The position numbers were made by a program, and so were the translations under genes. Source: Clostridia bacterium (lineage in GTDB: Bacteria; Bacillota; Clostridia; Oscillospirales; QAMX01). From it: DNA of 13,456 bases. Below are positions 7,039 to 13,134 of the stretch, in pieces. The stretch spans positions 1-13,456 of the forward strand of contig JAFYLV010000192.1 of the NCBI GenBank assembly GCA_017556885.1, written 5' to 3'. How positions within the stretch are numbered: position 1 is the first letter of the stretch; each line of letters begins with the position of its first letter. Below the pieces are notes generated by a model. That model was not told the DNA's origin. It did no database searches and saw only the letters and a program-made list of their open reading frames with translations.

Positions 7039-8198
7039 CACAAAAGCTCCATCATGCACACGGCATGAGCGGCAATGCCTGTCCCTTCGCCGGTGAAGCC
7101 GAGGCCCTCTTCGGTTGTGGCCTTTACGGAAACGAGATCGGCAGAAATGCCGATGGCGGCGGCAATATTTTCCCGCATTGTGGCAATATGCGGTGCAAGC
7201 TTCGGCCGCTGGCAGAGCACCGTCGCATCCACGGAGGAAGCGCGGTAGCCATGCTCGCGGCAAAGGGCGGCAACGTGGGACAAAAGTTTCAGGCTGTCCG
7301 CGCCGGCATAGGCGGGATCGTTGTCGGGAAAATGCTTTCCGATATCGCCAAGGGCAAGGGCACCGAGCAGGGCGTCTGCCACTGCATGGGTCAGCACGTC
7401 GGCGTCGCTATGGCCGAGAAGGCCTTTTTCATAAGGAATATCCACACCGCCCAGAACGAGTTTGCGTCCTTCCACCAGGCGGTGAACGTCATATCCGTGG
7501 CCGATCCGAAGGGTCGGCATATCTAAAAATGCACGTGCGATGATAAAATCCTCCGGTGTTGTGATCTTTATGTTGCGGGGACTGCCCTCCACGATGTGGA
7601 CCTCGGCCCCCGCAGCCTCAGCAGCGGAGCAGTCGTCCGTGGGAAGATTTCCCCGTGAAAGAAGCGCGTCATAGCCCCGGGTAAGAAGATCACGGTCGAA
7701 AACCTGTGGGGTCTGTGCATTCCAAAGCAAACTGCGGTCGGGGGTTTCAAGGATGATGCCCTCCGTCACGGATTTGACGGTATCCCGCGCGGGGACGGCA
7801 AGGGTCGCGGCACCGCAGGCCGCCGCTTCTGCGATAACTGTTTCAATATCATGAACAGCGACGAGGGGGCGGGCACCGTCATGGATCGCAACAAGGGATT
7901 CTGTTGCGGCGGAAAGACCGAGGCGGACACTTTCTGCCCGCGTGCTTCCGCCAAGAATGACGGTGTAGGGCTTTGTCAGTACCTCTGCACACAGCGCATC
8001 GACCCGGTCGCGGGAGCATTCCCGTGTGACCACCACAAGATCCCGCACGGAGGGGGTGGAATTGAGTGCGGAGAGAGTTCGCCACAGGACGGAATGTCCG
8101 CAGAGCGGAGCAAAAAGCTTGTCCTCGCCGCCGTTTCTGCGGGATGAGCCTGCCGCGGCAACAATGCATGTACAGGCGTGTGTATCAAGCGGCAACAT
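7038..8198 (-). CDS. ispDF: Bifunctional IspD/IspF isoprenoid biosynthesis enzyme
   Basis: A 386-residue fusion of two enzymes of the MEP pathway. Residues 1-225 are 2-C-methyl-D-erythritol 4-phosphate cytidylyltransferase, with the nucleotide loop AAAGSSRR (14-21), HDGARPL (106-112), AQTPQVF (161-167) and ITTPED (212-217). Residues 229-386 are 2-C-methyl-D-erythritol 2,4-cyclodiphosphate synthase, with GHGYDVHRL, metal ligands D237, H239 and H271, DIGKHFPDND (285-294) and KATTEEGLGFTG (359-370). All key motifs are present, so both activities are probably intact. The two catalyse non-consecutive steps (IspE acts between them). The ATG has GGAGGGG about 8 bases upstream. First gene of the ispDF-U32-LtaS block, with its own extended -10 promoter. 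Confidence 0.97.
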   Translation of the reverse strand: MLPLDTHACTCIVAAAGSSRRNGGEDKLFAPLCGHSVLWRTLSALNSTPSVRDLVVVTRECSRDRVDALCAEVLTKPYTVILGGSTRAESVRLGLSAATESLVAIHDGARPLVAVHDIETVIAEAAACGAATLAVPARDTVKSVTEGIILETPDRSLLWNAQTPQVFDRDLLTRGYDALLSRGNLPTDDCSAAEAAGAEVHIVEGSPRNIKITTPEDFIIARAFLDMPTLRIGHGYDVHRLVEGRKLVLGGVDIPYEKGLLGHSDADVLTHAVADALLGALALGDIGKHFPDNDPAYAGADSLKLLSHVAALCREHGYRASSVDATVLCQRPKLAPHIATMRENIAAAIGISADLVSVKATTEEGLGFTGEGTGIAAHAVCMMELL

Positions 8199-8250
8199 GT
8201 AAAAATCCCCTCCTTGTCTGTGGTGCGTATGTGTTTTTTCTTTACCCTAT

Positions 8251-8259
8251 ATTATAGCA
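8251..8259 (-). promoter_or_regulatory. Extended -10 promoter of the ispDF block
   Basis: The minus strand reads TGC-TATAAT (8259 to 8251), a full extended -10. The region 17 bases upstream (TCGATT) is a poor -35, which extended -10 promoters tolerate. The leader to the ispDF start is about 45 bases. Confidence 0.72.
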
Positions 8260-8309
8260 CAGCCCTTTGCAAAAATCGACAATCTCAAAGAAATATTCAT
8301 AAATCATAT

Positions 8310-8349
8310 ACAACAATGCGGCAGACAGATCCGGTGTTCTGTCTGCCGC
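8310..8349 (-). terminator. Terminator hairpin downstream of spoIIID
   Basis: A perfect 11-bp GC-rich stem (8318-8328 with 8339-8349) around a 10-base loop lies 12 bases after the spoIIID stop. The tail on the minus strand (ATTGTTGTAT) is only moderately T-rich, so termination may be incomplete. Confidence 0.7.
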
Positions 8350-8360
8350 TGCAACTTCCC

Positions 8361-8615
8361 TTATGCCTGCCGTCCAAGATACTTTTCCCGTGTGGCGGCA
8401 CCACCTCGAATGTGGCGCTCATCCCGGTTTGTATTCAGTACCCGCCGAACTTCTCCGAAAAGCGCCGGATCCAGCCTTTCCAGGCGCGCGGTAACATCTT
8501 TGTGTACCGTGCTTTTGGATATGCCGAATTTTTTTGCGGCGGCGCGCACGGTGGCTCCCTTTTCAACTATGTAATGGGCGAGTGTGATCGCCCGATCCTC
8601 CGGCTGTCCTTTCAC
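8361..8615 (-). CDS. spoIIID: Sporulation transcription factor SpoIIID
   Basis: An 84-residue DNA-binding protein matching SpoIIID, the mother-cell regulator that acts after sigma-E and before sigma-K. The helix-turn-helix (about 21-42) reads VRAAAKKFGISKSTVHKDVT, and the conserved HIRGGAATREKY follows at 68-79. The frame is open upstream to 8678, but GTG complementary to 8613-8615 is chosen: AGGAGGA lies 5 bases before it and the length then matches the known 80-95 residue family. A sigma-E-like promoter precedes it and a hairpin follows, so it looks monocistronic. Its presence supports a spore-forming lineage, although spo genes can persist in lineages not seen to sporulate. Confidence 0.96.
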   Translation of the reverse strand: MKGQPEDRAITLAHYIVEKGATVRAAAKKFGISKSTVHKDVTARLERLDPALFGEVRRVLNTNRDERHIRGGAATREKYLGRQA

Positions 8616-8625
8616 TGCAATCCTC

Positions 8626-8656
8626 CTGCATACAGATGATGTTACATTGTATGCAG
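8626..8656. repeat. 9-bp perfect inverted repeat in the spoIIID promoter
   Basis: CTGCATACA (8626-8634) and TGTATGCAG (8648-8656) are perfect reverse complements with a 13-base centre. On the minus strand one arm covers most of the -10 and the other ends at the ribosome site. Because transcription should start near 8638, only one arm is in the mRNA, which favours a DNA operator over an RNA hairpin. It does not clearly match the SpoIIID consensus I know. Confidence 0.6.
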
Positions 8657-8674
8657 AATATCGGGAAAATAATA
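8646..8674 (-). promoter_or_regulatory. spoIIID: Sigma-E-type promoter of spoIIID
   Basis: On the minus strand TATTATT (8668-8674), a 14-base spacer and CATACAAT (8646-8653) match the mother-cell sigma-E consensus: all specified -10 positions (CATACAnT) and six of seven -35 positions (KMATATT). The predicted transcript would have a leader of about 23 bases containing AGGAGGA. B. subtilis spoIIID is also sigma-E dependent. Confidence 0.78.
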
Positions 8675-8706
8675 ACAAAATCCTACTATGAAAGAGGCTG
8701 GATTTA

Positions 8707-8715
8707 TGATAAGAT
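8707..8715 (+). promoter_or_regulatory. Extended -10 promoter candidate for the NanA-type gene
   Basis: TGA-TAAGAT forms an extended -10 about 29 bases before the start codon. The -35 region at 17 bases (TATGAA) is weak. TATAAA at 8714-8719 is a less likely alternative. Confidence 0.5.
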
Positions 8716-8743
8716 ATAAACAGAAAAAAGGAGGTATCGCACG

Positions 8744-9622
8744 ATGAATCTGAAAGGGATCTTTACGGCGCTGCTCACGCCCTTTGATGCGGAAAACCGC
8801 GTTAACGAAAAGGCGTTGGAGCGCCTTGTAAAGCATAACGTCAAACTCGGTGCGGAGGGCTTCTACGTCGGCGGAAGCACGGCAGAGGCCTTTTTGCTGA
8901 CCTGTGACGAGCGCAAGCTCATTATGGATATCGTTAAGGATACAGCGCCGGACAAGACTTTGATTGCCCATATCGGCTCCGTACATGAGGATGAGGCCGC
9001 GGAACTTGCCCGCCATGCGGAGAAGGCCGGATACGACCTCATTTCCTCCGTGGCTCCATACTATTACAAGTTCTCCTTCCGCGAGATCCGCGATTACTAT
9101 TATCGCCTGGCTTACGAAACATCTCTTCCCATGCTGGTCTATCATTTTCCCGCATTCTCCGGTGTGAACATGGGTGTTTCCGAAATGCGCGAATTCCTGC
9201 AGGACGAGCGTTTTGTGGGCATCAAGTTCACGTCAAATGATTTCTTCATGCTGGAGCAGTGCAAGGCGGCTTTCCCGGATAAGGTGGTCTACAACGGATT
9301 TGATGAGATGTTCCTTGCCGGCCTGTCCATGGGTGCGGACGGCGGTATCGGCAGCACCTATAACCTCATGGCGGACAAATTTGTGGCCATCCGGGAACTC
9401 TTTGAAAAAGGGGATATTTCCGGTGCGCAGGCGGTGCAGAAGGAGGCAAACCGTATCATTGCCCTGCTTTGCAAGATCGGTGTCATGCAGTCGGAAAAAG
9501 AGGTCATGAATCAGCTGGGGTTGGATATCGGCATCTGCCGCAAGCCCTTCGGTGTTCCCTCCGAGGAGGAGAAGGCGATCATCGCGCGGGAGATCATCCC
9601 CTATATTCAAAAAGCGGAATAA
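8744..9622 (+). CDS. nanA: N-acetylneuraminate lyase-type class I aldolase (DapA/NanA family)
   Basis: A 292-residue TIM-barrel aldolase of the DHDPS/NAL family. NanA cleaves sialic acid to N-acetylmannosamine and pyruvate through a lysine Schiff base. YVGGSTAEAF (41-50) binds the pyruvate carboxylate, Y133 of LVYHFPAFSGV is the catalytic tyrosine, and K161 in GIKFTSNDFFMLEQ is the Schiff-base lysine. The stretches NGFDEMFLAG and GGIGSTYN (about 184-207) resemble NanA more closely than DapA. Variations are STAEA for the usual STGEA and H134 where NanA mostly has asparagine. AAAGGAGG lies 9 bases before the ATG. It stands alone between divergent spoIIID and a convergent acetyltransferase; no sialic acid transporter, nanE or nanK is visible here, so the assignment rests on sequence, and another 2-keto-acid aldolase is possible. 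Confidence 0.82.
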   Translation: MNLKGIFTALLTPFDAENRVNEKALERLVKHNVKLGAEGFYVGGSTAEAFLLTCDERKLIMDIVKDTAPDKTLIAHIGSVHEDEAAELARHAEKAGYDLISSVAPYYYKFSFREIRDYYYRLAYETSLPMLVYHFPAFSGVNMGVSEMREFLQDERFVGIKFTSNDFFMLEQCKAAFPDKVVYNGFDEMFLAGLSMGADGGIGSTYNLMADKFVAIRELFEKGDISGAQAVQKEANRIIALLCKIGVMQSEKEVMNQLGLDIGICRKPFGVPSEEEKAIIAREIIPYIQKAE

Positions 9623-9625
9623 GAT

Positions 9626-9668
9626 AAAATTCGGGCACGGATAAATTTCCGTGCCCGAACTTTATGCT
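9626..9668. terminator. Bidirectional terminator between nanA and the acetyltransferase gene
   Basis: A perfect 12-bp stem (9630-9641 with 9648-9659) around TAAATT lies in a 48-base convergent gap. The minus-strand tail is TTTTATCTT; the plus-strand tail (CTTTATGCTTG) is weaker. Confidence 0.83.
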
Positions 9669-9670
9669 TG

Positions 9671-10198
9671 TTATTTCTCCGGCAGAAGCCGTGCGTAATG
9701 CACCTGCCTGTGGCAGCCGAGCTTGGGAATAAACTCCAGCCGGTTTGTGTGATAATAGCGGAAGCCGCATTTCTCGCTGACCCGGCGGGATTGCTCGTTG
9801 CCGTCGTGAAAGCCGCACCAGAGCGCGGTACAGCCCTGCTCATCAAAGGCATACCGGATGATCTCCCGGGCGGCCTCGCAGGCATAGCCCTGTCCCCAGT
9901 AGGGACGGGCGATCCAGTAGCCGATCTCCGCCTCCGTTTCCGTAAGGGGCGCGTGGGCATCCTCCCCCCGCATAAGACTGACCGAGCCGATGACCGCATC
10001 CGTCTGTCGGAGAACGATGGCCCAGCAGCCCGGCCGGGCGAGCACCGTGCGGATGACCTCAAGACTGTTTTCGCGGGAGGTGTGGGGCATCCAGCCGCAG
10101 CGGGGCCCGATCTCCGGATCGCGGGCATGGGTATAGAGCATTTCGGCATCGCTTTCCCGCCATGGGCGCAGAAGCAGCCTTTCGGTGTATAAGTTCAT
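9671..10198 (-). CDS. GNAT family N-acetyltransferase (RimJ/RimL-like)
   Basis: A 175-residue acetyl-CoA-dependent acetyltransferase. The N-terminus LYTERLLLRPWRESDAE is typical of the RimJ/RimL branch. The acetyl-CoA binding region EIGYWIARPYWGQGYACEAA (91-110) holds a Q/R-G-x-G/A type pyrophosphate loop, followed by N134 and SEKCGF at 141-146, where family members contact acetyl-CoA. The frame extends upstream to 10255 but the start at 10198 is chosen because AAAGGAGA lies 7 bases before it and the family begins at this point. Targets in this branch range from ribosomal protein N-termini to antibiotics and small molecules; nothing here fixes the substrate. It is monocistronic, with its own promoter and a shared terminator. 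Confidence 0.9.
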   Translation of the reverse strand: MNLYTERLLLRPWRESDAEMLYTHARDPEIGPRCGWMPHTSRENSLEVIRTVLARPGCWAIVLRQTDAVIGSVSLMRGEDAHAPLTETEAEIGYWIARPYWGQGYACEAAREIIRYAFDEQGCTALWCGFHDGNEQSRRVSEKCGFRYYHTNRLEFIPKLGCHRQVHYARLLPEK

Positions 10199-10226
10199 GT
10201 TTCGATCTCCTTTGTCCGACAGGGGT

Positions 10227-10255
10227 AACATAACACGGATAACGCGACTTGTCAA
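10227..10255 (-). promoter_or_regulatory. Sigma-A promoter of the acetyltransferase gene
   Basis: On the minus strand TTGACA (10250-10255), 17 bases and TATGTT (10227-10232) form a promoter with a perfect -35. The leader to the start codon is about 20 bases and holds the ribosome site. Confidence 0.75.
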
Positions 10256-10263
10256 GATTTCTG

Positions 10264-10292
10264 TTGCATTTTTCTGCAGTGTATGCTATACT
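10264..10292 (+). promoter_or_regulatory. Sigma-A promoter of the unknown 204-residue gene
   Basis: TTGCAT (10264-10269), 17 bases and TATACT (10287-10292) with an extended TGC before the -10. It is back to back with the acetyltransferase promoter: the two -35 elements are only 8 bases apart. It leaves a leader of about 55 bases before the first ATG. Confidence 0.78.
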
Positions 10293-10354
10293 GTACTTGT
10301 GATCGGGGAAGGCACCCATAGCAAAAAACGGCATCACGCATTTACAATAAGGGG

Positions 10355-10969
10355 ATGATACCCATCGAAAAAAACATTTTTGTTGTAGATGAACAAGGAA
10401 ATACATATGAGGCGACCTACCCCAAAAGGGCAAAAGGTCTTGTAAAAAGTGGCCGGGCACGCTTCATAGACGAAAACACCATATGCCTTGCGTGTCCGCC
10501 AAAAATGAAATTGGAGGACAAAACAATGTCAGAAAATATTGTCAATTCGGAAAACATTGTCAATGAGGCTGCGGAGCAGGAGACCTGCAGGGAGACGCGT
10601 TCCAGACTCAACGTAGAATATGCGCTGGAAAGACTGGAGGAGGTTTCCCGCGATCAGGCCTACCTGATGGCGGCGCTGGAAAAGCTTTCTAGCCTGGAGT
10701 CCAAAGGCCCGGGAGATGTTGGTACCGGTGAGCAGGCACGCGCCATTGCCGAAGTGGTCAAGATGCGCGAGAAGACCAACCAGATGCTCATCGAAATGTA
10801 TCGACAGATGTATAAATATCTGCGCCCGGAGAAGGCGAATAGCGATTTGAAAATGGGTCTTTATCGCAGATTGATTGACACTTTTGGTGATGAATCTACA
10901 AATGAGGCGGCAATAGATCCGCTGAAAGAAATCCTGAAGGTTATTTCCTCGACTCCCAGCATAGACTGA
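10355..10969 (+). CDS. Protein of unknown function: short basic N-terminal module plus helical C-terminal part
   Basis: I do not recognise a characterised family. The 204-residue product has two parts. Residues 5-48 form a compact module, EKNIFVVDEQGNTYEATYPK followed by RAKGLVKSGRARF and ICLACPP; the V-D-x-x-G-x pattern followed by P-x-R-A-x-x-L-x-x-G-R-A-R is reminiscent of the RRXRR/PLMP module at the N-terminus of IscB and related nucleases, but no nuclease domain follows. Residues 84-160 are predicted long helices with heptad-like spacing, rich in Glu, Lys and Met (for example MREKTNQMLIEMYRQMYKYL), followed by a soluble tail. No signal peptide or membrane segment is seen. The first ATG has only AAGGGG directly abutting it, while an in-frame ATG at 10526 has GGAGG 8 bases upstream, so a 147-residue product is possible. 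Own promoter and a strong terminator; monocistronic. Confidence 0.8.
   Translation: MIPIEKNIFVVDEQGNTYEATYPKRAKGLVKSGRARFIDENTICLACPPKMKLEDKTMSENIVNSENIVNEAAEQETCRETRSRLNVEYALERLEEVSRDQAYLMAALEKLSSLESKGPGDVGTGEQARAIAEVVKMREKTNQMLIEMYRQMYKYLRPEKANSDLKMGLYRRLIDTFGDESTNEAAIDPLKEILKVISSTPSID
10513..10528 (+). promoter_or_regulatory. Internal ribosome site and alternative in-frame start
   Basis: GGAGG (10513-10517) lies 8 bases before an in-frame ATG (10526-10528) inside the unknown gene. It is a better initiation site than the annotated first ATG and would yield only the helical part. Confidence 0.55.
10529..10564 (+). repeat. Tandem 18-bp imperfect repeat
   Basis: Two adjacent 18-base units (10529-10546 and 10547-10564) differ at two positions and encode SENIVN twice, right after the internal start codon. 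This looks like a local duplication in the linker between the two modules. Confidence 0.85.
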
Positions 10970-10986
10970 CAGAAAACATTTAAACT

Positions 10987-11030
10987 AAAAACTGCCGCAG
11001 AGTTTTCTCTGCGGCAGTTTTTCTGTTTTT
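10987..11030 (+). terminator. Strong rho-independent terminator
   Basis: A perfect 16-bp stem (10987-11002 with 11007-11022) with a TTTT loop is followed by CTGTTTTTT. It ends the unknown gene and isolates it from the lyxose isomerase gene. Confidence 0.93.
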
Positions 11031-11043
11031 TCAAAAATGGTAC

Positions 11044-11071
11044 TTGCGTGGCAGGGAGATTTATGTATAAT
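11044..11071 (+). promoter_or_regulatory. Sigma-A promoter of the lyxose isomerase gene
   Basis: TTGCGT (11044-11049), a 16-base spacer and TATAAT (11066-11071). The -10 is perfect and the -35 fair. It begins just after the preceding terminator. Confidence 0.65.
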
Positions 11072-11106
11072 TATATGTAGAAAACACCTTGCAAGGAGAT
11101 ATGCCC

Positions 11107-11793
11107 ATGAAGAGAAGCGAGATCAACCGCGCGCTGCGCGAGCTGGAGGCCATGTGCGAAAAGCATTGCTGTTATCTGCCCCCCTTCTGCCATTTTACCC
11201 CCGAGGAATGGCAGACCAAAGGTCACGAATATGACGAGGTGCGCGACTGCATGCTCGGCTGGGACATCACCGATTACGGCTCCGGCGATTTTGATAAGAT
11301 CGGTTTTTCCCTCATTACCATCCGCAACGGCAACATGGCCATGAAGGATAAATATCCAAAGGTCTATGCCGAAAAGCTTTTGTATCTCAAGGAAGACCAG
11401 TATGCCCTGAACCACTTCCATTGGTTCAAAACGGAGGATATCATCAACCGCGGCGGCGGAAACTGCCTCATCCGCGTTTACAATTCCCTTCCCAATGAAG
11501 AGATCGACTATGAATCCGACGTGACCGTTTATACCGCCGGCCGCAAGTATACCGTGCCGGCCGGCACGCAGATCCGTCTGTGCCCCGGCGAGAGCATTTA
11601 CATTCCCCAGTATCTTTACCACGATTTTGCCGTAGAGGAGGGCACCGGTCCTGTGCTTCTCGGCGAGGTCAGCCAGTGCAACGACGATAACAACGACAAC
11701 CGTTTCAATCCTCCCGCCGGCCGCTTCCCCGCCATTGAAGAGGACGAGGCCCCCTACCGCCTGCTCTGTAACGAATATCCGTCCGCAAAGTAA
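11107..11793 (+). CDS. D-lyxose isomerase-type cupin sugar isomerase
   Basis: A 228-residue cupin of the D-lyxose ketol-isomerase family, which interconverts D-lyxose with D-xylulose and D-mannose with D-fructose using Mn2+. The metal ligands match the E. coli enzyme almost residue for residue: H103 and H105 (NHFHWF), E110 (KTEDIINRG) and H172 (YLYHDF). The conserved NRGGGN (114-119) and GESIYIPQYLYH segments are also present, so the enzyme looks intact. Length equals the family norm. The frame is open from TTG 11089 and there is an ATG at 11101, but AAGGAG (11093-11098) is correctly spaced (8 bases) only for ATG 11107. It is likely cytoplasmic and supplies a ketose to central metabolism; the physiological sugar may be mannose or another aldose. 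No kinase or transporter is seen beside it. Confidence 0.9.
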   Translation: MKRSEINRALRELEAMCEKHCCYLPPFCHFTPEEWQTKGHEYDEVRDCMLGWDITDYGSGDFDKIGFSLITIRNGNMAMKDKYPKVYAEKLLYLKEDQYALNHFHWFKTEDIINRGGGNCLIRVYNSLPNEEIDYESDVTVYTAGRKYTVPAGTQIRLCPGESIYIPQYLYHDFAVEEGTGPVLLGEVSQCNDDNNDNRFNPPAGRFPAIEEDEAPYRLLCNEYPSAK

Positions 11794-11843
11794 CTTTCCT
11801 CCTGGAATGCGTGGATTTATTCCATGCATCCGGGCGGGCACTG

Positions 11844-11852
11844 TGATAGAAT
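11844..11852 (+). promoter_or_regulatory. Extended -10 promoter candidate for the Gfo/Idh/MocA gene
   Basis: TGA-TAGAAT forms an extended -10 some 31 bases before the start codon; the -35 region (ATGCAT) is poor. No clear terminator is seen in the 90-base gap after the lyxose isomerase gene, so read-through is also possible. Confidence 0.5.
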
Positions 11853-11883
11853 AAAGATATCATCCTTCGGAGGTAGATAACTT

Positions 11884-13134
11884 ATGAATAAAGTTAAGAT
11901 TGGCGTTGTCGGTGCTTTCCGCGGAAACAGCATGATTAAGTATTGTGCCCAGGCAAACAATGCGGAGGTCGTGGCCATCTGCGATATCCGCGAGGATCTG
12001 CTGGAAAAGCAGCGCGAGAAGTATCCTGATCTTCCCATCGCCTATTATACGGATTTTGAGACCTTCCTTTCTCACGATATGGACGCCGTCGTTCTTGCAA
12101 ACTATGCAAACGAGCATGCGCCCTTTGCCATCCGCTGCATGAAGGCGGGTAAGCACGTCTTCAGCGAGGTGCTCCCCGTGCAGACCATGAAGGAGGCGGT
12201 AGAGCTCATCGAGTGTGTGGAGGAAACCGGCAAGATCTATGCCTACGGCGAGAACTATTGCTACATGCCCGCTCCCTATGAGATGCGCCGCCTGTACCGC
12301 GAGGGCGTTCTCGGCGAGTTTGAGTACGGCGAAGGCGAATATATCCACAACTGCGAGCCCATCTGGCCGGGCATTACCTACGGAGACCCCGACCACTGGC
12401 GCAACAATATGTATGCAAACTTCTACTGCACCCACTCCATCGGTCCCCTTATCCATATCACCGGGCTTCGTCCCGTTTCCGTGGTGGGCTTTGAGGGTAT
12501 CCGCACCGAGCGAGATATGCGCTGTGGCGCAAAGAAGGCCAGCCTCGGTATGGAAGTGATCACCCTGGAAAACGGCGGTATCGTCAAGTCCATCCACGGC
12601 GATCTCTACAAGGGCTCCATCTGGTATTCCGTCTACGGCGGCAAGGGCAGAGCTGAGTCCGCCCGCGAGGACGTGGAGTGCGGCGACGTGCAGACCATCT
12701 ACGTCAACGTCGATGAGTTCTCCGGCCAGTACAACGGTAAGCATCTTTCGACCTATAAGCCCAAGATGTCCTGCGACGGCGAGGAGAAGGGCTTTGGCCA
12801 CGGCGGAAGTGACTTCTACACCATGTACAACTTTGCCGAGAAGATCCTTGGGAATCCCGAGGCGGACACCATCGATGTCTACGAGGCGATGGACATGTTC
12901 CTGCCTGGTATGTTTGCCTACCGTTCCGTCCTGCAGGGCAATATGCCCATGGAGATCCCCAATCTGCGGGATCCCGCGGAGCGGGAGAAGTGGCGCAACG
13001 ATACCGCCTGTACCGATCCGAAGGTGGCGGGCGACCAGCTGCTGCCCGTGTGGTCCAAGGGAACTCCCGATGTGCCCGCCGCCGTTTATGAGCGTATCCG
13101 TGGTATCTGGGAAGAGGAGAAGAACAAGAAATGA
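11884..13134 (+). CDS. Gfo/Idh/MocA family protein, GH109-like (oxidoreductase or NAD-dependent glycosidase)
   Basis: A 416-residue protein with an N-terminal Rossmann fold (KIGVVGAFRGNSM; NAD-ribose acidic D35) and a C-terminal alpha/beta domain. The usual catalytic EKP motif of the dehydrogenases is replaced by EVLP (95-98). Several segments fit glycoside hydrolase family 109 instead: ENYCYMPAP (123-131), GEGEYIHNC with Y153 and H155, FYCTHSIGP with Y181 and H184, HGGSDFYTM (306-314) and the DVYEAMDMF...EIPNLRDP tail. GH109 enzymes cleave glycosides through transient NAD+-dependent oxidation using Tyr and His residues at these places. The glycine loop is irregular. No signal peptide. GGAGG is 10 bases before the ATG. 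The stop codon overlaps the next gene's start as ATGA. It may be a glycosidase, a classic dehydrogenase, or a related C-C/C-O bond enzyme; the sugar is not known. Confidence 0.82.
   Translation: MNKVKIGVVGAFRGNSMIKYCAQANNAEVVAICDIREDLLEKQREKYPDLPIAYYTDFETFLSHDMDAVVLANYANEHAPFAIRCMKAGKHVFSEVLPVQTMKEAVELIECVEETGKIYAYGENYCYMPAPYEMRRLYREGVLGEFEYGEGEYIHNCEPIWPGITYGDPDHWRNNMYANFYCTHSIGPLIHITGLRPVSVVGFEGIRTERDMRCGAKKASLGMEVITLENGGIVKSIHGDLYKGSIWYSVYGGKGRAESAREDVECGDVQTIYVNVDEFSGQYNGKHLSTYKPKMSCDGEEKGFGHGGSDFYTMYNFAEKILGNPEADTIDVYEAMDMFLPGMFAYRSVLQGNMPMEIPNLRDPAEREKWRNDTACTDPKVAGDQLLPVWSKGTPDVPAAVYERIRGIWEEEKNKK

Noticed and set aside
7039..7263. N-terminal extension of the U32 protein by 75 residues
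   Set aside because: The extra residues are an out-of-frame Arg/Cys/His-rich reading of the end of ispDF; the family start MRPELLAPAG is at 7038.
10293..10354. Possible riboswitch or small RNA in the leader of the unknown gene
   Set aside because: The leader is short, and I could find no stable nested stems or known riboswitch core in it.
10529..10564. Two adjacent 18-bp repeats as a possible CRISPR or attachment site
   Set aside because: Only two directly abutting units, in frame inside a gene, with no spacers and no integrase or cas genes.
11860..12801. A 313-codon open frame opposite the GH109-like gene
   Set aside because: Antisense shadow of a well-supported gene, rich in low-complexity Ala/Val/Gly.
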